From: CAYNVS01 sp964400725 | GTDB taxonomy: Bacteria > Myxococcota_A > SURF-8 > CAYNVS01 | Direction of reading: 5' to 3' | NCBI GenBank assembly: GCA_964400725.1 | Contig: CAYNVS010000006.1 | Coordinates: 1-64,000 of the forward strand | DNA length: 64,000 nucleotides | Part shown: positions 52,020 through 61,113 of the stretch, in pieces | How the letters are laid out: each line of letters begins with the position of its first letter | Numbering within the stretch: position 1 is the first letter of the stretch | Program-made: the position numbers and the translations under genes | The notes under the pieces: model-generated | Databases searched by the model: none | The model's input: only the letters and a program-made list of their open reading frames with translations | What the model was told of the DNA's origin: nothing

Positions 52020-53210
52020 ATGGATAAAGAAGTCGTAATAGTATCCTGTTGCCGAACCGCCATCGGCGATTTCGGCGGAAGCCTTAAAGACGTATCGGCA
52101 AGCGACCTGCTGGCGCGCGTTATGAACGAGACGCTGACGCGTTCCGGCCTCGATAAAAAAGACTACGAGCAGATTGACGACTGCCTCATGGGAAACTGCT
52201 TCATGCGCACCGACGAGATAAACGTCTCGCGCACGGCGCTGTTAAAAGCCGGACTGCCGATTACCATTCCCGCGTCCACCATTCAGAGGCAGTGCGCAAG
52301 CGGCATGCAGGCTACGATTTTCGGCTACCAGAAGATTTTATGCGGCGAAGCCGACTTGGTATTGGCCGGCGGCGTCGAAAGCATGTCCAACATACCTTAC
52401 GCTATGTACGATATGCGCTGGGGAGCTCGCTACCGCAACTCTCAGGCAGTAGATATGCTTTACGAAGGGCTGTCCGACCCGATTTTGAAAATTCAGATGG
52501 GCGTAACGGCTGAAAATTTAGCCGAAAAATACGGAATCACCCGAGAACAGCAGGACGAGCTTGCGCTTACGAGCCAAAATCGCGCCGTGGCGGCCATTGA
52601 AAACGGCTGGTTTAAAGACGAAATCATGCCCGTTTCCATTCCCCAGCGCAAAGGCGATCCGGTTGTTGTGGCGACCGACGAGCATCCGCGCAAAGGGCTA
52701 ACGATGGAAAAACTGGGCAAAATGCCGGCTGTTTTTAAGAAGGACGGCACCGTTACGGCGGGCAACGCTTCGGGGCTTAACGACGGAGCGGCTGGGTTGC
52801 TGCTTGCCAGCGCCGAGAAAGCAAAGGAACTTGGATTGAAGCCGCTTGCTAAAATACGCGGAAACGCGGTGGCGGCGGTGGAACCGGAGCTTATGGGGTA
52901 CGGCCCCGTTCCGGCGGTAAAAAAGCTGTGCGCCCGTTACGGCTTCAAAGTTGACGATTTCGATTTGATAGAGTGCAACGAGGCGTTTGCGGCGCAGTAT
53001 ATCGCCTGCGAGAAGCTGCTTGAACTGGACAGAAACAAGACGAACGTCGTCGGCAGCGGCATCGCGCTTGGGCATCCGGTCGGCGCGACAGGCGCGAGGC
53101 TTATCGTAACGCTGCTGCATCAGCTCAAACGGACGAACAAAAAGCTCGGTCTGGCGACGTTGTGCGTCGGCGGCGGCATGGGCAAAGCGATTGCGATTGA
53201 AGTTTTATAA
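52020..53210 (+). CDS. Thiolase (acetyl-CoA acetyltransferase)
   Basis: A 396-residue thiolase: reversible Claisen condensation or cleavage of acyl-CoA. Seen: nucleophile Cys92 in QRQCASGMQ, CNEAFAAQ, the His motif GHPVGATGARL, and the second Cys in CVGGGMG. Biosynthetic and degradative thiolases share these. No beta-oxidation partners are near, so either role is possible. The ATG at 52020 has AAAGGAG 8 nt upstream, preferred over an upstream ATG at 51987. It is a single-gene unit with its own promoter and terminator. Confidence 0.93.
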   Translation: MDKEVVIVSCCRTAIGDFGGSLKDVSASDLLARVMNETLTRSGLDKKDYEQIDDCLMGNCFMRTDEINVSRTALLKAGLPITIPASTIQRQCASGMQATIFGYQKILCGEADLVLAGGVESMSNIPYAMYDMRWGARYRNSQAVDMLYEGLSDPILKIQMGVTAENLAEKYGITREQQDELALTSQNRAVAAIENGWFKDEIMPVSIPQRKGDPVVVATDEHPRKGLTMEKLGKMPAVFKKDGTVTAGNASGLNDGAAGLLLASAEKAKELGLKPLAKIRGNAVAAVEPELMGYGPVPAVKKLCARYGFKVDDFDLIECNEAFAAQYIACEKLLELDRNKTNVVGSGIALGHPVGATGARLIVTLLHQLKRTNKKLGLATLCVGGGMGKAIAIEVL

Positions 53211-53234
53211 CCGCAGTTTTGTTTAATAAAAAGG

Positions 53235-53261
53235 AAGCGCGCCTTAACGGCGCGCTTTTTT
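53235..53261 (+). terminator. Bidirectional Rho-independent terminator
   Basis: AAGCGCGCC (53235-53243) and GGCGCGCTT (53249-53257) around TTAAC, then TTTT on the plus strand. On the minus strand the stem is followed by CCTTTTTATT, so it may also serve the GDPD gene. Confidence 0.85.
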
Positions 53262-53270
53262 ACGTTAAAT

Positions 53271-54242
53271 TTACTTTTTATCCAAATCGCCCGGGCCGGA
53301 ATCGGGGAATGTTCCGGTCTTTTCGTATTCCTGCATAGCGGGAATAAGCAGGTTGGGAATTTGAGTTTGCAGCAGGTTTACGCCGCCGAGAGTAAACTCT
53401 TTCCAGCCCGTATAATTGCCGACGCTCCCTTTCATGTCGCCGGTGAAGACGTCTTGCTGCGCCTTTATGCCCGCCGCGAGAACCGCCTTAAGCAGCTCGT
53501 CGTTGTAGCCGACGACTCCAAGCTCCACTATGGTAAGGCCGGGAATCGCGCTAATCGCCGCGTCGAGTTCGTCCTTGGATGTAATCGGCGGCATTACGAG
53601 CAGATTTGAAATTCTTTTGCGCATTTCAAGGCATGAATCTACCGGGTCGCGAAAGAGAACGACGTCGAGGTAAGGCCCCTTGTTAATCACGCGGGCAAGC
53701 TCGTCGTAATTGTCGGTTCCGTTATCAACGTAAAGCATAATCTTTAGTTCTTTCGCCAGCGCAAGCATCGCCTCGAACGTCGGGATTTTCATCGACTCCG
53801 GGTCGTTCGGGTCGCCGCCGAGTAAATCGAAGCCCTGCAGTTGCTCGTAAGTGTAGTCGCTTACCTTTCCTTTGCCGGTCGTAGTGCGGTCAATCGTCGA
53901 GTCGTGCATTATAACGATTACGCCGTCTTTGGTCGCTTCGGTGTCGAGCTCTACGAAGTCGCAGCCCAGCTCCGCCGCCGCGCGCAGGGCCGCCAGCGAA
54001 TTCTCGGGCTTGGTCTTTTTATATCCGCGGTGAGCGGCTATTTGAGGCTTTTTACAGGTTTTATCGGTAAAGCATTCGTAAACGCTTTGCGCGGGTTGTT
54101 CCATTTCCGCCTCTCGTTCCGCGTTGTCGGTTATTTCCGAGTCGTTGTCGCCGTTGGAGTCGTTATTGTACGAGCTTCCGCACGCGGAGATAAACAGGCT
54201 GATAATAAAAGCCGCAAACGCCGCAAAAATCGCGCCTTTCAT
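53271..54242 (-). CDS. Glycerophosphodiester phosphodiesterase, lipoprotein
   Basis: It hydrolyses glycerophosphodiesters to glycerol-3-phosphate and an alcohol. Predicted lipoprotein (ISAC, Cys21) with an acidic spacer (NGDNDSEITDNAEREAEME). The GDPD domain has AAHRGYKKTKPENSL (His-Arg motif), ELDTEATKDG and MHDSTIDRTT, the complete metal and catalytic set. Located at the outer membrane or surface, it could recycle membrane phospholipid head groups. Gene end meets a shared terminator. Confidence 0.9.
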   Translation of the reverse strand: MKGAIFAAFAAFIISLFISACGSSYNNDSNGDNDSEITDNAEREAEMEQPAQSVYECFTDKTCKKPQIAAHRGYKKTKPENSLAALRAAAELGCDFVELDTEATKDGVIVIMHDSTIDRTTTGKGKVSDYTYEQLQGFDLLGGDPNDPESMKIPTFEAMLALAKELKIMLYVDNGTDNYDELARVINKGPYLDVVLFRDPVDSCLEMRKRISNLLVMPPITSKDELDAAISAIPGLTIVELGVVGYNDELLKAVLAAGIKAQQDVFTGDMKGSVGNYTGWKEFTLGGVNLLQTQIPNLLIPAMQEYEKTGTFPDSGPGDLDKK

Positions 54243-54322
54243 TTTTCAATCCTTCCGTTATGTCGAGAAAACTTACAATTTTTATTTGCGCTAAGGGGAA
54301 CGTTAAGCGAGAGGCGATTGCG

Positions 54323-55909
54323 TTAAAAGTACGTCTCGTTCTCCTCGCGGTATTTGGCGCGCATGGCCAATATTTCTCCTAGCCGCTCGAAGAACGCGTC
54401 GGCCACGACCGGATCGAAGTGCTTGCCCCGCTCCGCGCGTATCATTTCAAGCGCGCGCTCGACTTTAATGGCGGGCTTGTAAGGCCGCGCCGTCGTAATC
54501 GCGTCGAAAACGTCGGTAATGGCCACGATGCGCCCCTCAAGCGGGATGTCCTCGCCTATAAGGCCGTAGGGGTAACCTTTGCCGTCGAAACGCTCGTGGT
54601 GAGACAGCGCGACTTTTTCGCTCAGCATTAAAAGTTCCGAGGTGGAGCCGGACAAAATTTTCGCGCCGATTAGCGTGTGCTGCTTCATCAGCTTGAACTC
54701 TTCGTTTGTAAGCTGCCCCTTTTTTAACAAAATCGCGTCGGGAATGCCTATTTTGCCGAGGTCGTGCATAAGGCTCGCAATGCCTATTTGCCGCACGAAT
54801 TGGTCGCTCATGCCCATAGCCTTGGCAATTACCGACGAATAGCCGCTGATGCGTTTGAGATGTTCGCTGGTGTTCTCATCGCGGAATTCGGCCGCGACCG
54901 AAAGGCGGAAAATCATCTCTTCCTGCGTCTCAATAAGCTCCGAGTTTGCGCGGGAAAGCTCGCGGAAAGTCTTGCGCAGGTTATCGGTGCGGCTGGCAAC
55001 CTCTTTCTCTAGGTGCAGGCTGTAATTTTGAATTTGAATCTCGCTGGCGATGCGGAAGCCTAAAATCGTAAGTATGTGCATCGTCCCTTCGTCAACTTTC
55101 GAGACGTCGCCTACGGCCATAAGCGCGCCGATTATTTTATTTTCGTAGCTGCGCAACGGAACGGCGGCCGCGCCTAAATCGCCCGCCGCGCCCGGTTTTG
55201 AGCCGGAGAACGCCGACAGAGCCACCGTCGTTTTGCCGTTTCTTAGAACGTCGCCTATTTTTTCGTCGTTCGGTTCGAATATTCTGTTTTCAAACTGCGG
55301 CGGAATGCCGACTCCGCCGACGACGCGAAACGAGCCGCCGTCCTCAAGCAAAACCATAACGCTGCCGATGCCCAGCAGCACGCTGACGCGCTCGCACAGG
55401 GCGCGCAATACTTCGTCGAGCTTATTGTACCGCTCGCTGAACGTCGAAAGCTCGAACAACGATTCGAGAGCCTCTTCGTAATGAACGACCTTGTCGTGCA
55501 TTTTTTTAAGTTTGAGAAGGCCGCGGAAGCGAACCAGAAGTTCGTTGCGGTTGACCGGCTTGGTGAGAAAATCGTCCGCTCCGGCTTCAAGCCCGCGTAT
55601 TCGCTCGCTCTGCTCAAGAGCTGTAACCATTATTATCGGCACGAAAAATGTAGCCGGATTGTTTTTAACCCGCTTACAAACCTCGAAACCGTCCATTTTC
55701 GGCATCGAAACGTCAAGCAGGATTATATCCGGCAAAAAAGTCTCGACCTTTTCCAGCGCTTCCAAACCGTCGCGGGCGAAATCCATTAAAACGCCTTCCT
55801 GGCTGAGATACGCCTCCATCAGCTTCAGGTTGCGCTCGATGTCGTCAACAATCAAGGCTCTGGCCGGCGCTTCCCCTATCCATGGAACGACGGTTTTGTG
55901 TCTTTGCAT
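54323..55909 (-). CDS. Response regulator with GAF and HD-GYP output
   Basis: A 528-residue regulator. Receiver domain about 17-135 with Asp22/23 and phospho-acceptor Asp66 (LLDVSMPKMDG) and the KPVNR lysine. A GAF domain follows (about 155-300), then a coiled coil, then an HD-GYP domain (about 330-520) with LMHDLGKIGIPDAIL, SHHERFDGKGYPYGLIG and the GYP motif. Such proteins break down c-di-GMP in response to a histidine kinase. No kinase is adjacent. The gene ends before the hydrogenase cluster's terminator. Confidence 0.93.
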   Translation of the reverse strand: MQRHKTVVPWIGEAPARALIVDDIERNLKLMEAYLSQEGVLMDFARDGLEALEKVETFLPDIILLDVSMPKMDGFEVCKRVKNNPATFFVPIIMVTALEQSERIRGLEAGADDFLTKPVNRNELLVRFRGLLKLKKMHDKVVHYEEALESLFELSTFSERYNKLDEVLRALCERVSVLLGIGSVMVLLEDGGSFRVVGGVGIPPQFENRIFEPNDEKIGDVLRNGKTTVALSAFSGSKPGAAGDLGAAAVPLRSYENKIIGALMAVGDVSKVDEGTMHILTILGFRIASEIQIQNYSLHLEKEVASRTDNLRKTFRELSRANSELIETQEEMIFRLSVAAEFRDENTSEHLKRISGYSSVIAKAMGMSDQFVRQIGIASLMHDLGKIGIPDAILLKKGQLTNEEFKLMKQHTLIGAKILSGSTSELLMLSEKVALSHHERFDGKGYPYGLIGEDIPLEGRIVAITDVFDAITTARPYKPAIKVERALEMIRAERGKHFDPVVADAFFERLGEILAMRAKYREENETYF

Positions 55910-55993
55910 TATCGGCGTTTCCGTTCGCTCATTCCTTAAAATATTAGAGCAATATTTTACTCCCGTCGCGCGATATGGGCAAGAAAGAAAATT

Positions 55994-56027
55994 AAAATAA
56001 AAAAGAGCGGCGATATTGCCGCTCTTT
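55994..56027 (-). terminator. Rho-independent terminator of the hydrogenase operon
   Basis: AAAGAGCGGC (minus arm 56027-56018) pairs with GCCGCTCTTT (56011-56002) around AATATC, followed on the minus strand by TTTTATTTT. It lies about 30 bp after the receiver gene and before the HD-GYP gene. Confidence 0.85.
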
Positions 56028-56055
56028 ATATTCCTCCCAAATATTGGGCTGACTG

Positions 56056-56442
56056 CTAATTGCCCAGATATTTCCTGACGAGGTTGCGAAGTTTTTCCGG
56101 GTCAACCGGCTTCTCGATGAAGTCCTCGACCGGCAGAAAGTCGCTGTCCTTGTTTTTATTGAAGTCAAAGCCGGTAACTTTGCCCACGCTGGTAATCATA
56201 ACGATGGGAATCGCCTTCAGCTCGTCGTCCTGCCGCATCTGGTACGCGGTCTGGAATCCCTCGTCCTGATAGTTCATCATAACGTCCAGCAGAATTAGGT
56301 CGGGCTGGTGCGCCTTGGCCGCGGCTATGCCTGACGGTCCGTCCTCGGCGGTGAATACCTCGTGGCCGTCTTTTTCGATTACGACCTTCATGGCATTCTG
56401 GATGTCAATATCGTCGTCAATTATCAGAATTCTTCTTTTCAT
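56056..56442 (-). CDS. Single-domain response regulator (receiver only)
   Basis: A 128-residue CheY-like receiver: acidic pocket D9-D11, phospho-acceptor Asp53 (LLDVMM), Thr in IVMITSVG and Lys in FIEKPVDPEKL. No output domain, so it must act on another protein. It starts inside the protease gene (26-bp overlap) with AAGGAGG 9 nt upstream, so it is translated with the hydrogenase operon. Its insert (NMNYQDEGFQTAYQM) lengthens the loop after Asp53. It could control hydrogenase assembly or signal redox state; that is inference. Confidence 0.9.
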   Translation of the reverse strand: MKRRILIIDDDIDIQNAMKVVIEKDGHEVFTAEDGPSGIAAAKAHQPDLILLDVMMNYQDEGFQTAYQMRQDDELKAIPIVMITSVGKVTGFDFNKNKDSDFLPVEDFIEKPVDPEKLRNLVRKYLGN

Positions 56443-56902
56443 CGTTCAACGCCTCCTTAAGGGTTAGCGATACAATTTCGTCAATCTTGTTCTTCAGTTC
56501 GTCCGATAATTCTCCTCGGCAGCCGACGTCGAAAGGCTCGACGGCGACGATTTTAAGGTTCGGTTCGCAGCCCATTTTTTGGGCGAAGTAAAGCGCGTCG
56601 GGCAGCGAGAATTGATGAAGCGACGTGTGGCGCAGCAACCTGTTCTTTAAAGCCGCCTCTCCGTCAAAAATCCTCGCGGTTCCGGGAACGGCGTCCATAC
56701 GAGCCGCGTCCACCAGAACAGTTTTCCCTGTTGACGTTATTAAATCGAGGAGCGAAAACGGATCGGGCGGAGCCTCAACCGCTTCTACTCCTTTAGGCAA
56801 AAGATTTCGCGCCAGTATCCTGTCGATTACGGCCGGACCGATTCCGTCGTCTCCGCGGAGTCTGTTCCCTATGCCGATGATGCGAACCGATACGGCGGTC
56901 AT
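56417..56902 (-). CDS. [NiFe]-hydrogenase maturation endopeptidase
   Basis: It cleaves the C-terminal tail of the hydrogenase large subunit after nickel insertion. A 161-residue HybD/HycI-type fold: IGIGNRLRGDDGIGPAV (metal-binding Asp), VLVDAARMD and HTSLHQFSLPDAL (His). The neighbouring large subunit ends with the matching cut site (DPCISCSVH). AAAAAGG lies 6 nt before the ATG. No symbol is given, because the group 3b protease is variously named. Confidence 0.9.
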   Translation of the reverse strand: MTAVSVRIIGIGNRLRGDDGIGPAVIDRILARNLLPKGVEAVEAPPDPFSLLDLITSTGKTVLVDAARMDAVPGTARIFDGEAALKNRLLRHTSLHQFSLPDALYFAQKMGCEPNLKIVAVEPFDVGCRGELSDELKNKIDEIVSLTLKEALNDEKKNSDN

Positions 56903-56963
56903 TCTAAGCCTTTTTGCGCAAATTATTGGCGAGCCGTTAAACGCAAAATAAATAATACCTTAT

Positions 56964-58274
56964 TTACTTGCGCAAATCAACCACGTGAACCGAGCACGAA
57001 ATACACGGATCATACGCGCGGACAAGCATCTCAAGTTTGAACTGCATGTCTTTTTCCGCCTCGCCGGCTTCAAGCATCTGCGGCACGAAGGCCTTCATGT
57101 CGGCGTCGATGTTCGAGAAGTTCTGGTTGGTCGGGATGATGCAATTGGCCTTGGTTATGCGGCCGGTCGCGTCGTAAGTGTAGTCGTGGAAGAGAATTCC
57201 GCGCGGCACTTCAGTCGATGCGATTCCGCGCCCGCCCTTTGTTTTGAGCTCGCGGGGCGGCTCTTCGGGCTTGATTCCCTCGGCGCAAATCTTGTCGATG
57301 CGCGCGATGGCGGTCTGCGTGCAGTGCACGCATTCTATAAGCTGAGCCACGTTGTTCATAAACGGATTATGGCAAACCGGCTTGAGGCCGAAACGGGTCG
57401 CGACCTGTTTAGCCGTGTCTGTGAGCTGGTCGTAGTTGACGTTGAAACGCGCCAGCGCGCCCGCCATGTATGCGTCGCGGTTATAATGAGTGTGCTTCGC
57501 TGTGCTGTGATCGACGATTTTTTCGTTGGTCGCGCGCAAATATTCGCTTACGGGAATAGGCGCGACGTCGGTCGAGCCAATCATGCCGTCGTAGAAGGCG
57601 TACTCTCTCTTCTCGGTCAGCGCCATGAACTCGGTTTCGCGGACGAAGTTCGGGAACTTATCGGCGACGCTGTAAATAATGTCGGCGAACTCGAAGAGCA
57701 TCGGAATCATCTCTTTTTCGAGGCGCTCCTTCATCTTCTTCAGCCCTTCGACCGTCGGCAGCTTGGTAAAGCCGCCAGGCACGCAGGTAATCGGGTGAAT
57801 CATACGGCCCGCGAGATAGTCGCAAAGGTCGTTGGCAAGGCGTTTGCTCTTCAACGCGATTTCAACCGCGTGGAAGTTCTTGTCGATAAGCGCAAAGGCC
57901 GAGGGGACGCCCAGAGCGTCGGGGGCCGCGAGGAAAACGACGTGAAGGATGTGGCTGGACAGCATCGACGCGTCCACCAGCAGGCGGCGGAGTTCGTCGG
58001 TCTGCGGGCTGACGGGAATGCCAAGAGCGGCTTCCGTAGCTTTCAAAGAGGTCATCTGATGTCCGACGGAGCAGATCCCGCAGATGCGGCTCGTAATAAT
58101 GGCCGCCTCGTACCAGCTTCTTCCCTTCAGCATCGCCTCGATGTAGCGCGGAGCTTCGACGATCGCCAGATGCGCGGTCTCGACTTGACCGTCTCGCACT
58201 TTAACGACTATGTCGCCGTGCCCTTCTACGCGGGTAAGGTGATGAACATTAATATCTACGTTACGCCCGGTCAT
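56964..58274 (-). CDS. hydA: [NiFe]-hydrogenase large subunit (group 3b, HydA)
   Basis: Carries the Ni-Fe active site that makes or uses H2. A 436-residue protein with N-terminal RICGICSVGHQ (Cys65, Cys68) and C-terminal DPCISCSVH (Cys424, Cys427, His430). The protein ends only six residues after that His (VVDLRK), a short tail for the maturation protease to remove. Gene order HydB-G-D-A marks the NADP-linked group 3b, called sulfhydrogenase in Pyrococcus. GGAGG lies 7 nt before the ATG, which overlaps the hydD stop by one base (TAATG). Confidence 0.93.
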   Translation of the reverse strand: MTGRNVDINVHHLTRVEGHGDIVVKVRDGQVETAHLAIVEAPRYIEAMLKGRSWYEAAIITSRICGICSVGHQMTSLKATEAALGIPVSPQTDELRRLLVDASMLSSHILHVVFLAAPDALGVPSAFALIDKNFHAVEIALKSKRLANDLCDYLAGRMIHPITCVPGGFTKLPTVEGLKKMKERLEKEMIPMLFEFADIIYSVADKFPNFVRETEFMALTEKREYAFYDGMIGSTDVAPIPVSEYLRATNEKIVDHSTAKHTHYNRDAYMAGALARFNVNYDQLTDTAKQVATRFGLKPVCHNPFMNNVAQLIECVHCTQTAIARIDKICAEGIKPEEPPRELKTKGGRGIASTEVPRGILFHDYTYDATGRITKANCIIPTNQNFSNIDADMKAFVPQMLEAGEAEKDMQFKLEMLVRAYDPCISCSVHVVDLRK

Positions 58275-59023
58275 TATTTCACCTCCGTAAGTCCAGAGTA
58301 GAGCTTGAACTTGTTCGCAATCTCGTGAACCGACAGACCGGCCTCTTTAAGCACGTCGTGCTGGGCGTTCTTGTTCGGTTCGGGAACCATGCCGCGGCAG
58401 CCGTAGCAGAACTGGCCGTTGCTGGGACACCACGCGCCGCATCCGGCCCGCGTTACGGTTCCCATGCAGGGAATTCCTTGCAGCATGAGGCATTCGTTTT
58501 CTTTCAGCTTGCACTCGACGCAAACCGGATATTTCGGCGCGGCGGGAACTTTACCCACTAAAATTTGCGTCAGCGTGCGCAGAACGTCGTCCGGCTGCGG
58601 GGGGCATCCGTAAATGTACGCGTCCACTTTAACGACTTGATCGGCCCGCATGACCGGCAGGCTGGGGAAGTGATATTTCTTGTCGCCGTAAACTTCCTCG
58701 CGCACTTCGTCGAAGTTCATGCTCGCGCGTATAGCGTTGATTCCGCCAATGGCCGAGCAGCTTCCGAGCGCGATTAGAACCTTCGCATGCTCGCGTATTT
58801 TATTAATGCGCTCGACGCACGAAGGGGTGGTGATGGAGCCTTCTATGAACGCGACGTCGAACTCCCACGACGCCTCGGTCATGGCTTCGCGGAAATTCAC
58901 GATGTCGATGTGCTCCAATAATCCTAATAACTCGTTCTCCATGCTGACTTTGGCGAGCTGGCAGCCTTCGCAGCCGGTGAAGTCGAAGAACGCAACTCTA
59001 ATTTTCTTTTTTGCTTCGCTCAT
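58274..59023 (-). CDS. hydD: [NiFe]-hydrogenase small subunit (group 3b, HydD)
   Basis: Conducts electrons by Fe-S clusters. A 249-residue subunit without a Tat signal, so the enzyme is soluble. Seen: TGCEGCQLAK (Cys18, Cys21, proximal cluster), AIGSCSAIGG, IYGCPPQPDDV, then CVECKLKENECLML...GIPCMGTVTRAGCGAWCPSNGQFCYGC for further clusters. AAGGAGG is 7 nt before the ATG, which overlaps the hydG stop by one base. Confidence 0.93.
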   Translation of the reverse strand: MSEAKKKIRVAFFDFTGCEGCQLAKVSMENELLGLLEHIDIVNFREAMTEASWEFDVAFIEGSITTPSCVERINKIREHAKVLIALGSCSAIGGINAIRASMNFDEVREEVYGDKKYHFPSLPVMRADQVVKVDAYIYGCPPQPDDVLRTLTQILVGKVPAAPKYPVCVECKLKENECLMLQGIPCMGTVTRAGCGAWCPSNGQFCYGCRGMVPEPNKNAQHDVLKEAGLSVHEIANKFKLYSGLTEVK

Positions 59024-59862
59024 TAGATCGCCTCCTTCACGTCGAATATGCGGGAATAATTGAACACGGGACCTTCCTGACAGACGTAGAAGTTGTTAAT
59101 CTGGCAGTGCCCGCACTTGCCCAGTCCGCACTTCATATGGCGCTCAAGCGAGACCAGAATTTGGTCGTTCGCAAAATGCTTGCTGCGCAGCGACATGATG
59201 ACGAACTTGTACATAATGGGTGGGCCGCAAATAGCCGCGACGGTGTTGGGAAGATCGAAAGTCATCGGCGGAATAAGAGTGGTTATTACTCCGACGTTTC
59301 CTTTCCAATCCGCGTCTCCGCGATCTACCGTCATATGGAATTCGATGTCCGGGTTGGACTTCCACATTTCGATTTCCGGCTTGAATAGGATTTCGGACGG
59401 GTTGCGCGTGCCGTACAGAATGACCAAACGGCCGTAATCCTTTCGGTTGTCGATGACGTAATTAATAAGGGAGCGCAGCGGAACCAGACCGATGCCTCCG
59501 CCGATAATTACGACGTCTTTGCCTTTGAGCGCCTCGACGTCGAAGCCGGTTCCGTAAGGGCCGCGGATTCCGAGTTTGTCGCCGGCGTTGAGCTTGTGCA
59601 TCGCCGCGCTGACGTTGCCTACTTCCCTTACGACCAAATCAAACGCGCCTTTTTTAGTGGGCGAGGAAGAAATGGAAATGGGGGCTTCGCCGACGCCTAG
59701 AACGCTGCACTCGACGAACTGACCGGGCTTGTGGCCGAGGTCCGCGCCGCCAGGGAGCGTAATTTCAAAATATTTTTCCTTCGCGGTCAGTTTTTCGGCC
59801 TTCGTAACGTCGGCCATGACGGGCGCGTAGGAAGCGTGGGATATTTCTTTAAGGGTTACCAT
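59023..59862 (-). CDS. hydG: Hydrogenase NAD(P)/FAD subunit (group 3b, HydG)
   Basis: Links the hydrogenase to NAD(P)H. A 279-residue ferredoxin-NADP reductase-fold protein: ISISSSPTK (FAD), GPYGTGFDVE, GGGIGLVPLRSLI (NAD(P)) and AICGPPIMYKF, then a C-terminal [2Fe-2S] set CGLGKCGHCQ...C (Cx4Cx2Cx7C). Related in fold to PyrK in this window. AAAGGAG lies before the ATG. Follows hydB by 13 bp. Confidence 0.93.
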   Translation of the reverse strand: MVTLKEISHASYAPVMADVTKAEKLTAKEKYFEITLPGGADLGHKPGQFVECSVLGVGEAPISISSSPTKKGAFDLVVREVGNVSAAMHKLNAGDKLGIRGPYGTGFDVEALKGKDVVIIGGGIGLVPLRSLINYVIDNRKDYGRLVILYGTRNPSEILFKPEIEMWKSNPDIEFHMTVDRGDADWKGNVGVITTLIPPMTFDLPNTVAAICGPPIMYKFVIMSLRSKHFANDQILVSLERHMKCGLGKCGHCQINNFYVCQEGPVFNYSRIFDVKEAI

Positions 59863-59875
59863 TTATCGTCTCCTT

Positions 59876-60883
59876 TCATTTCGTTTCGCCGCGGGCGATT
59901 TCGTTCACTATTTCGGTGATGGAAATCTTGGCGGTGCATGCGCGGGTGCAGCGTCCGCATCCCACGCAGAAAGGTTTGCCGAAATGTTCCGTTATATACT
60001 TGAACTTGCGGTAAATGCGGTGCGCGACGCGAGCCGAGCGGTCGTGTCTGAACACTTCGCCGCCCGCCACTTCGGTGAACGGTAAAAGCTGGCAGGAATC
60101 CCAGCGTTTTACGCGGTTTCCCTCTTTGAGCGACAAAGCGAGCTCGTCGTTGACGTCGAAGCAGTAGCAGGTGGGGCACACCAGCGTGCAGGAGCCGCAG
60201 GAGAAGCACTTCTCGGCGTTCTTTTTCCAAATCGGGTTATCGACGGCCTTGGCCATAAGGGCCGGAAGGTCTTCGTAGCGCGCCACGAGTTTGTTGGTAT
60301 ATTTGTGCTCGGTCGGTTCGTCGGCCATGGGAGCTCCGAATCCGCCAAAGCCGTTTACGAGCTTTTCGCCGGCTTCGGTCAGAATTTCGACGTTGTAGCC
60401 GCCGTCGGCCTTGCCGAGAAAGAGATCGAGCCCCTTGCGGTCGCCGGGATTAATTCCGACGGACGGAGAGAAGTGATAATCGTCGGGCGTATATGAAACG
60501 CCGACGAAGAGCCAACCCGCGCGGCGAAGATTCCAGCCTTCGTCTTTATTGCCGCGGTTCATGGCGTAGTCTAGGTCGAGGATGCCCTGCATGTCGTAGT
60601 TGTGAATTCCGAAAAGAATTTTAGCTTCAGGCAGCTCTTCCTTCGGGGCTTCGAGGGTCAGGTTTTCCCTGTTGAATTTGAAAAGAATTTCAAATTCCGG
60701 CTGGAAAAACTTTTTCGGCGGCAGGATGGTGGTTTTGTAGTCCAGCGCAGCCTCGCCGGCGGATGTAATCCGCTCGAAAGAATGACACTTTTTCTTAAGT
60801 GTCGGGGCAAAAACAGCCGCTTGAGCCATTAAATGGGCGACAAAGGCTTCGGTTTGCCCCTTCGGCAGTCCGACTTTTCTCAT
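59876..60883 (-). CDS. hydB: Hydrogenase 4Fe-4S subunit (group 3b, HydB)
   Basis: First gene of the operon, 335 residues. Ends with two [4Fe-4S] motifs: CFSCGSCTLVCPTC and CVGCGRCTRAC. It passes electrons between HydD and HydG. The ATG at 60883 has AGGAGG 6 nt upstream; an upstream in-frame start at 60925 would add 14 residues and has no SD. A CRP/FNR-like site and a possible promoter lie upstream. Confidence 0.9.
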   Translation of the reverse strand: MRKVGLPKGQTEAFVAHLMAQAAVFAPTLKKKCHSFERITSAGEAALDYKTTILPPKKFFQPEFEILFKFNRENLTLEAPKEELPEAKILFGIHNYDMQGILDLDYAMNRGNKDEGWNLRRAGWLFVGVSYTPDDYHFSPSVGINPGDRKGLDLFLGKADGGYNVEILTEAGEKLVNGFGGFGAPMADEPTEHKYTNKLVARYEDLPALMAKAVDNPIWKKNAEKCFSCGSCTLVCPTCYCFDVNDELALSLKEGNRVKRWDSCQLLPFTEVAGGEVFRHDRSARVAHRIYRKFKYITEHFGKPFCVGCGRCTRACTAKISITEIVNEIARGETK

Positions 60884-60934
60884 CTGTTTCCTCCTGTGAT
60901 TGATTATGAATGACGATTCATTCAAGCAAAATCT

Positions 60935-61017
60935 ATTTTACGCAGTTTCCTATTACATTTGAATTATGTCAAGAGCGAAACGACAATTTGTGAAAAATAT
61001 CACGATTTTACAAATCG
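60935..61017 (-). promoter_or_regulatory. Hydrogenase operon control region with CRP/FNR-like site
   Basis: TGTGA-N6-TCACG at 60989-61004 matches the CRP-family palindrome TGTGA-N6-TCACA at 9 of 10 core bases. Right next to it CGATTT-TAC-AAATCG (61003-61017) is a small hairpin. On the minus strand, TTCAAA (60963-60958), 17 bp and TAAAAT (60940-60935) make a possible promoter, placing the site near -68. A perfect TTGACA (60972-60967) lacks a fitting -10. Confidence 0.5.
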
Positions 61018-61113
61018 TAATACTAGGCATAATCTCAGCTTGTTGACGGCATTAATTTTTATTATTAAAAAGGCGACGAATGACGGGTTAGGCGCTAAAC
61101 GAAACGAAGATTT

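Noticed and set aside
56985..58301. 438-codon ORF on the plus strand opposite hydA
   Set aside because: It is the mirror of the conserved large-subunit gene and shows no domain of its own.
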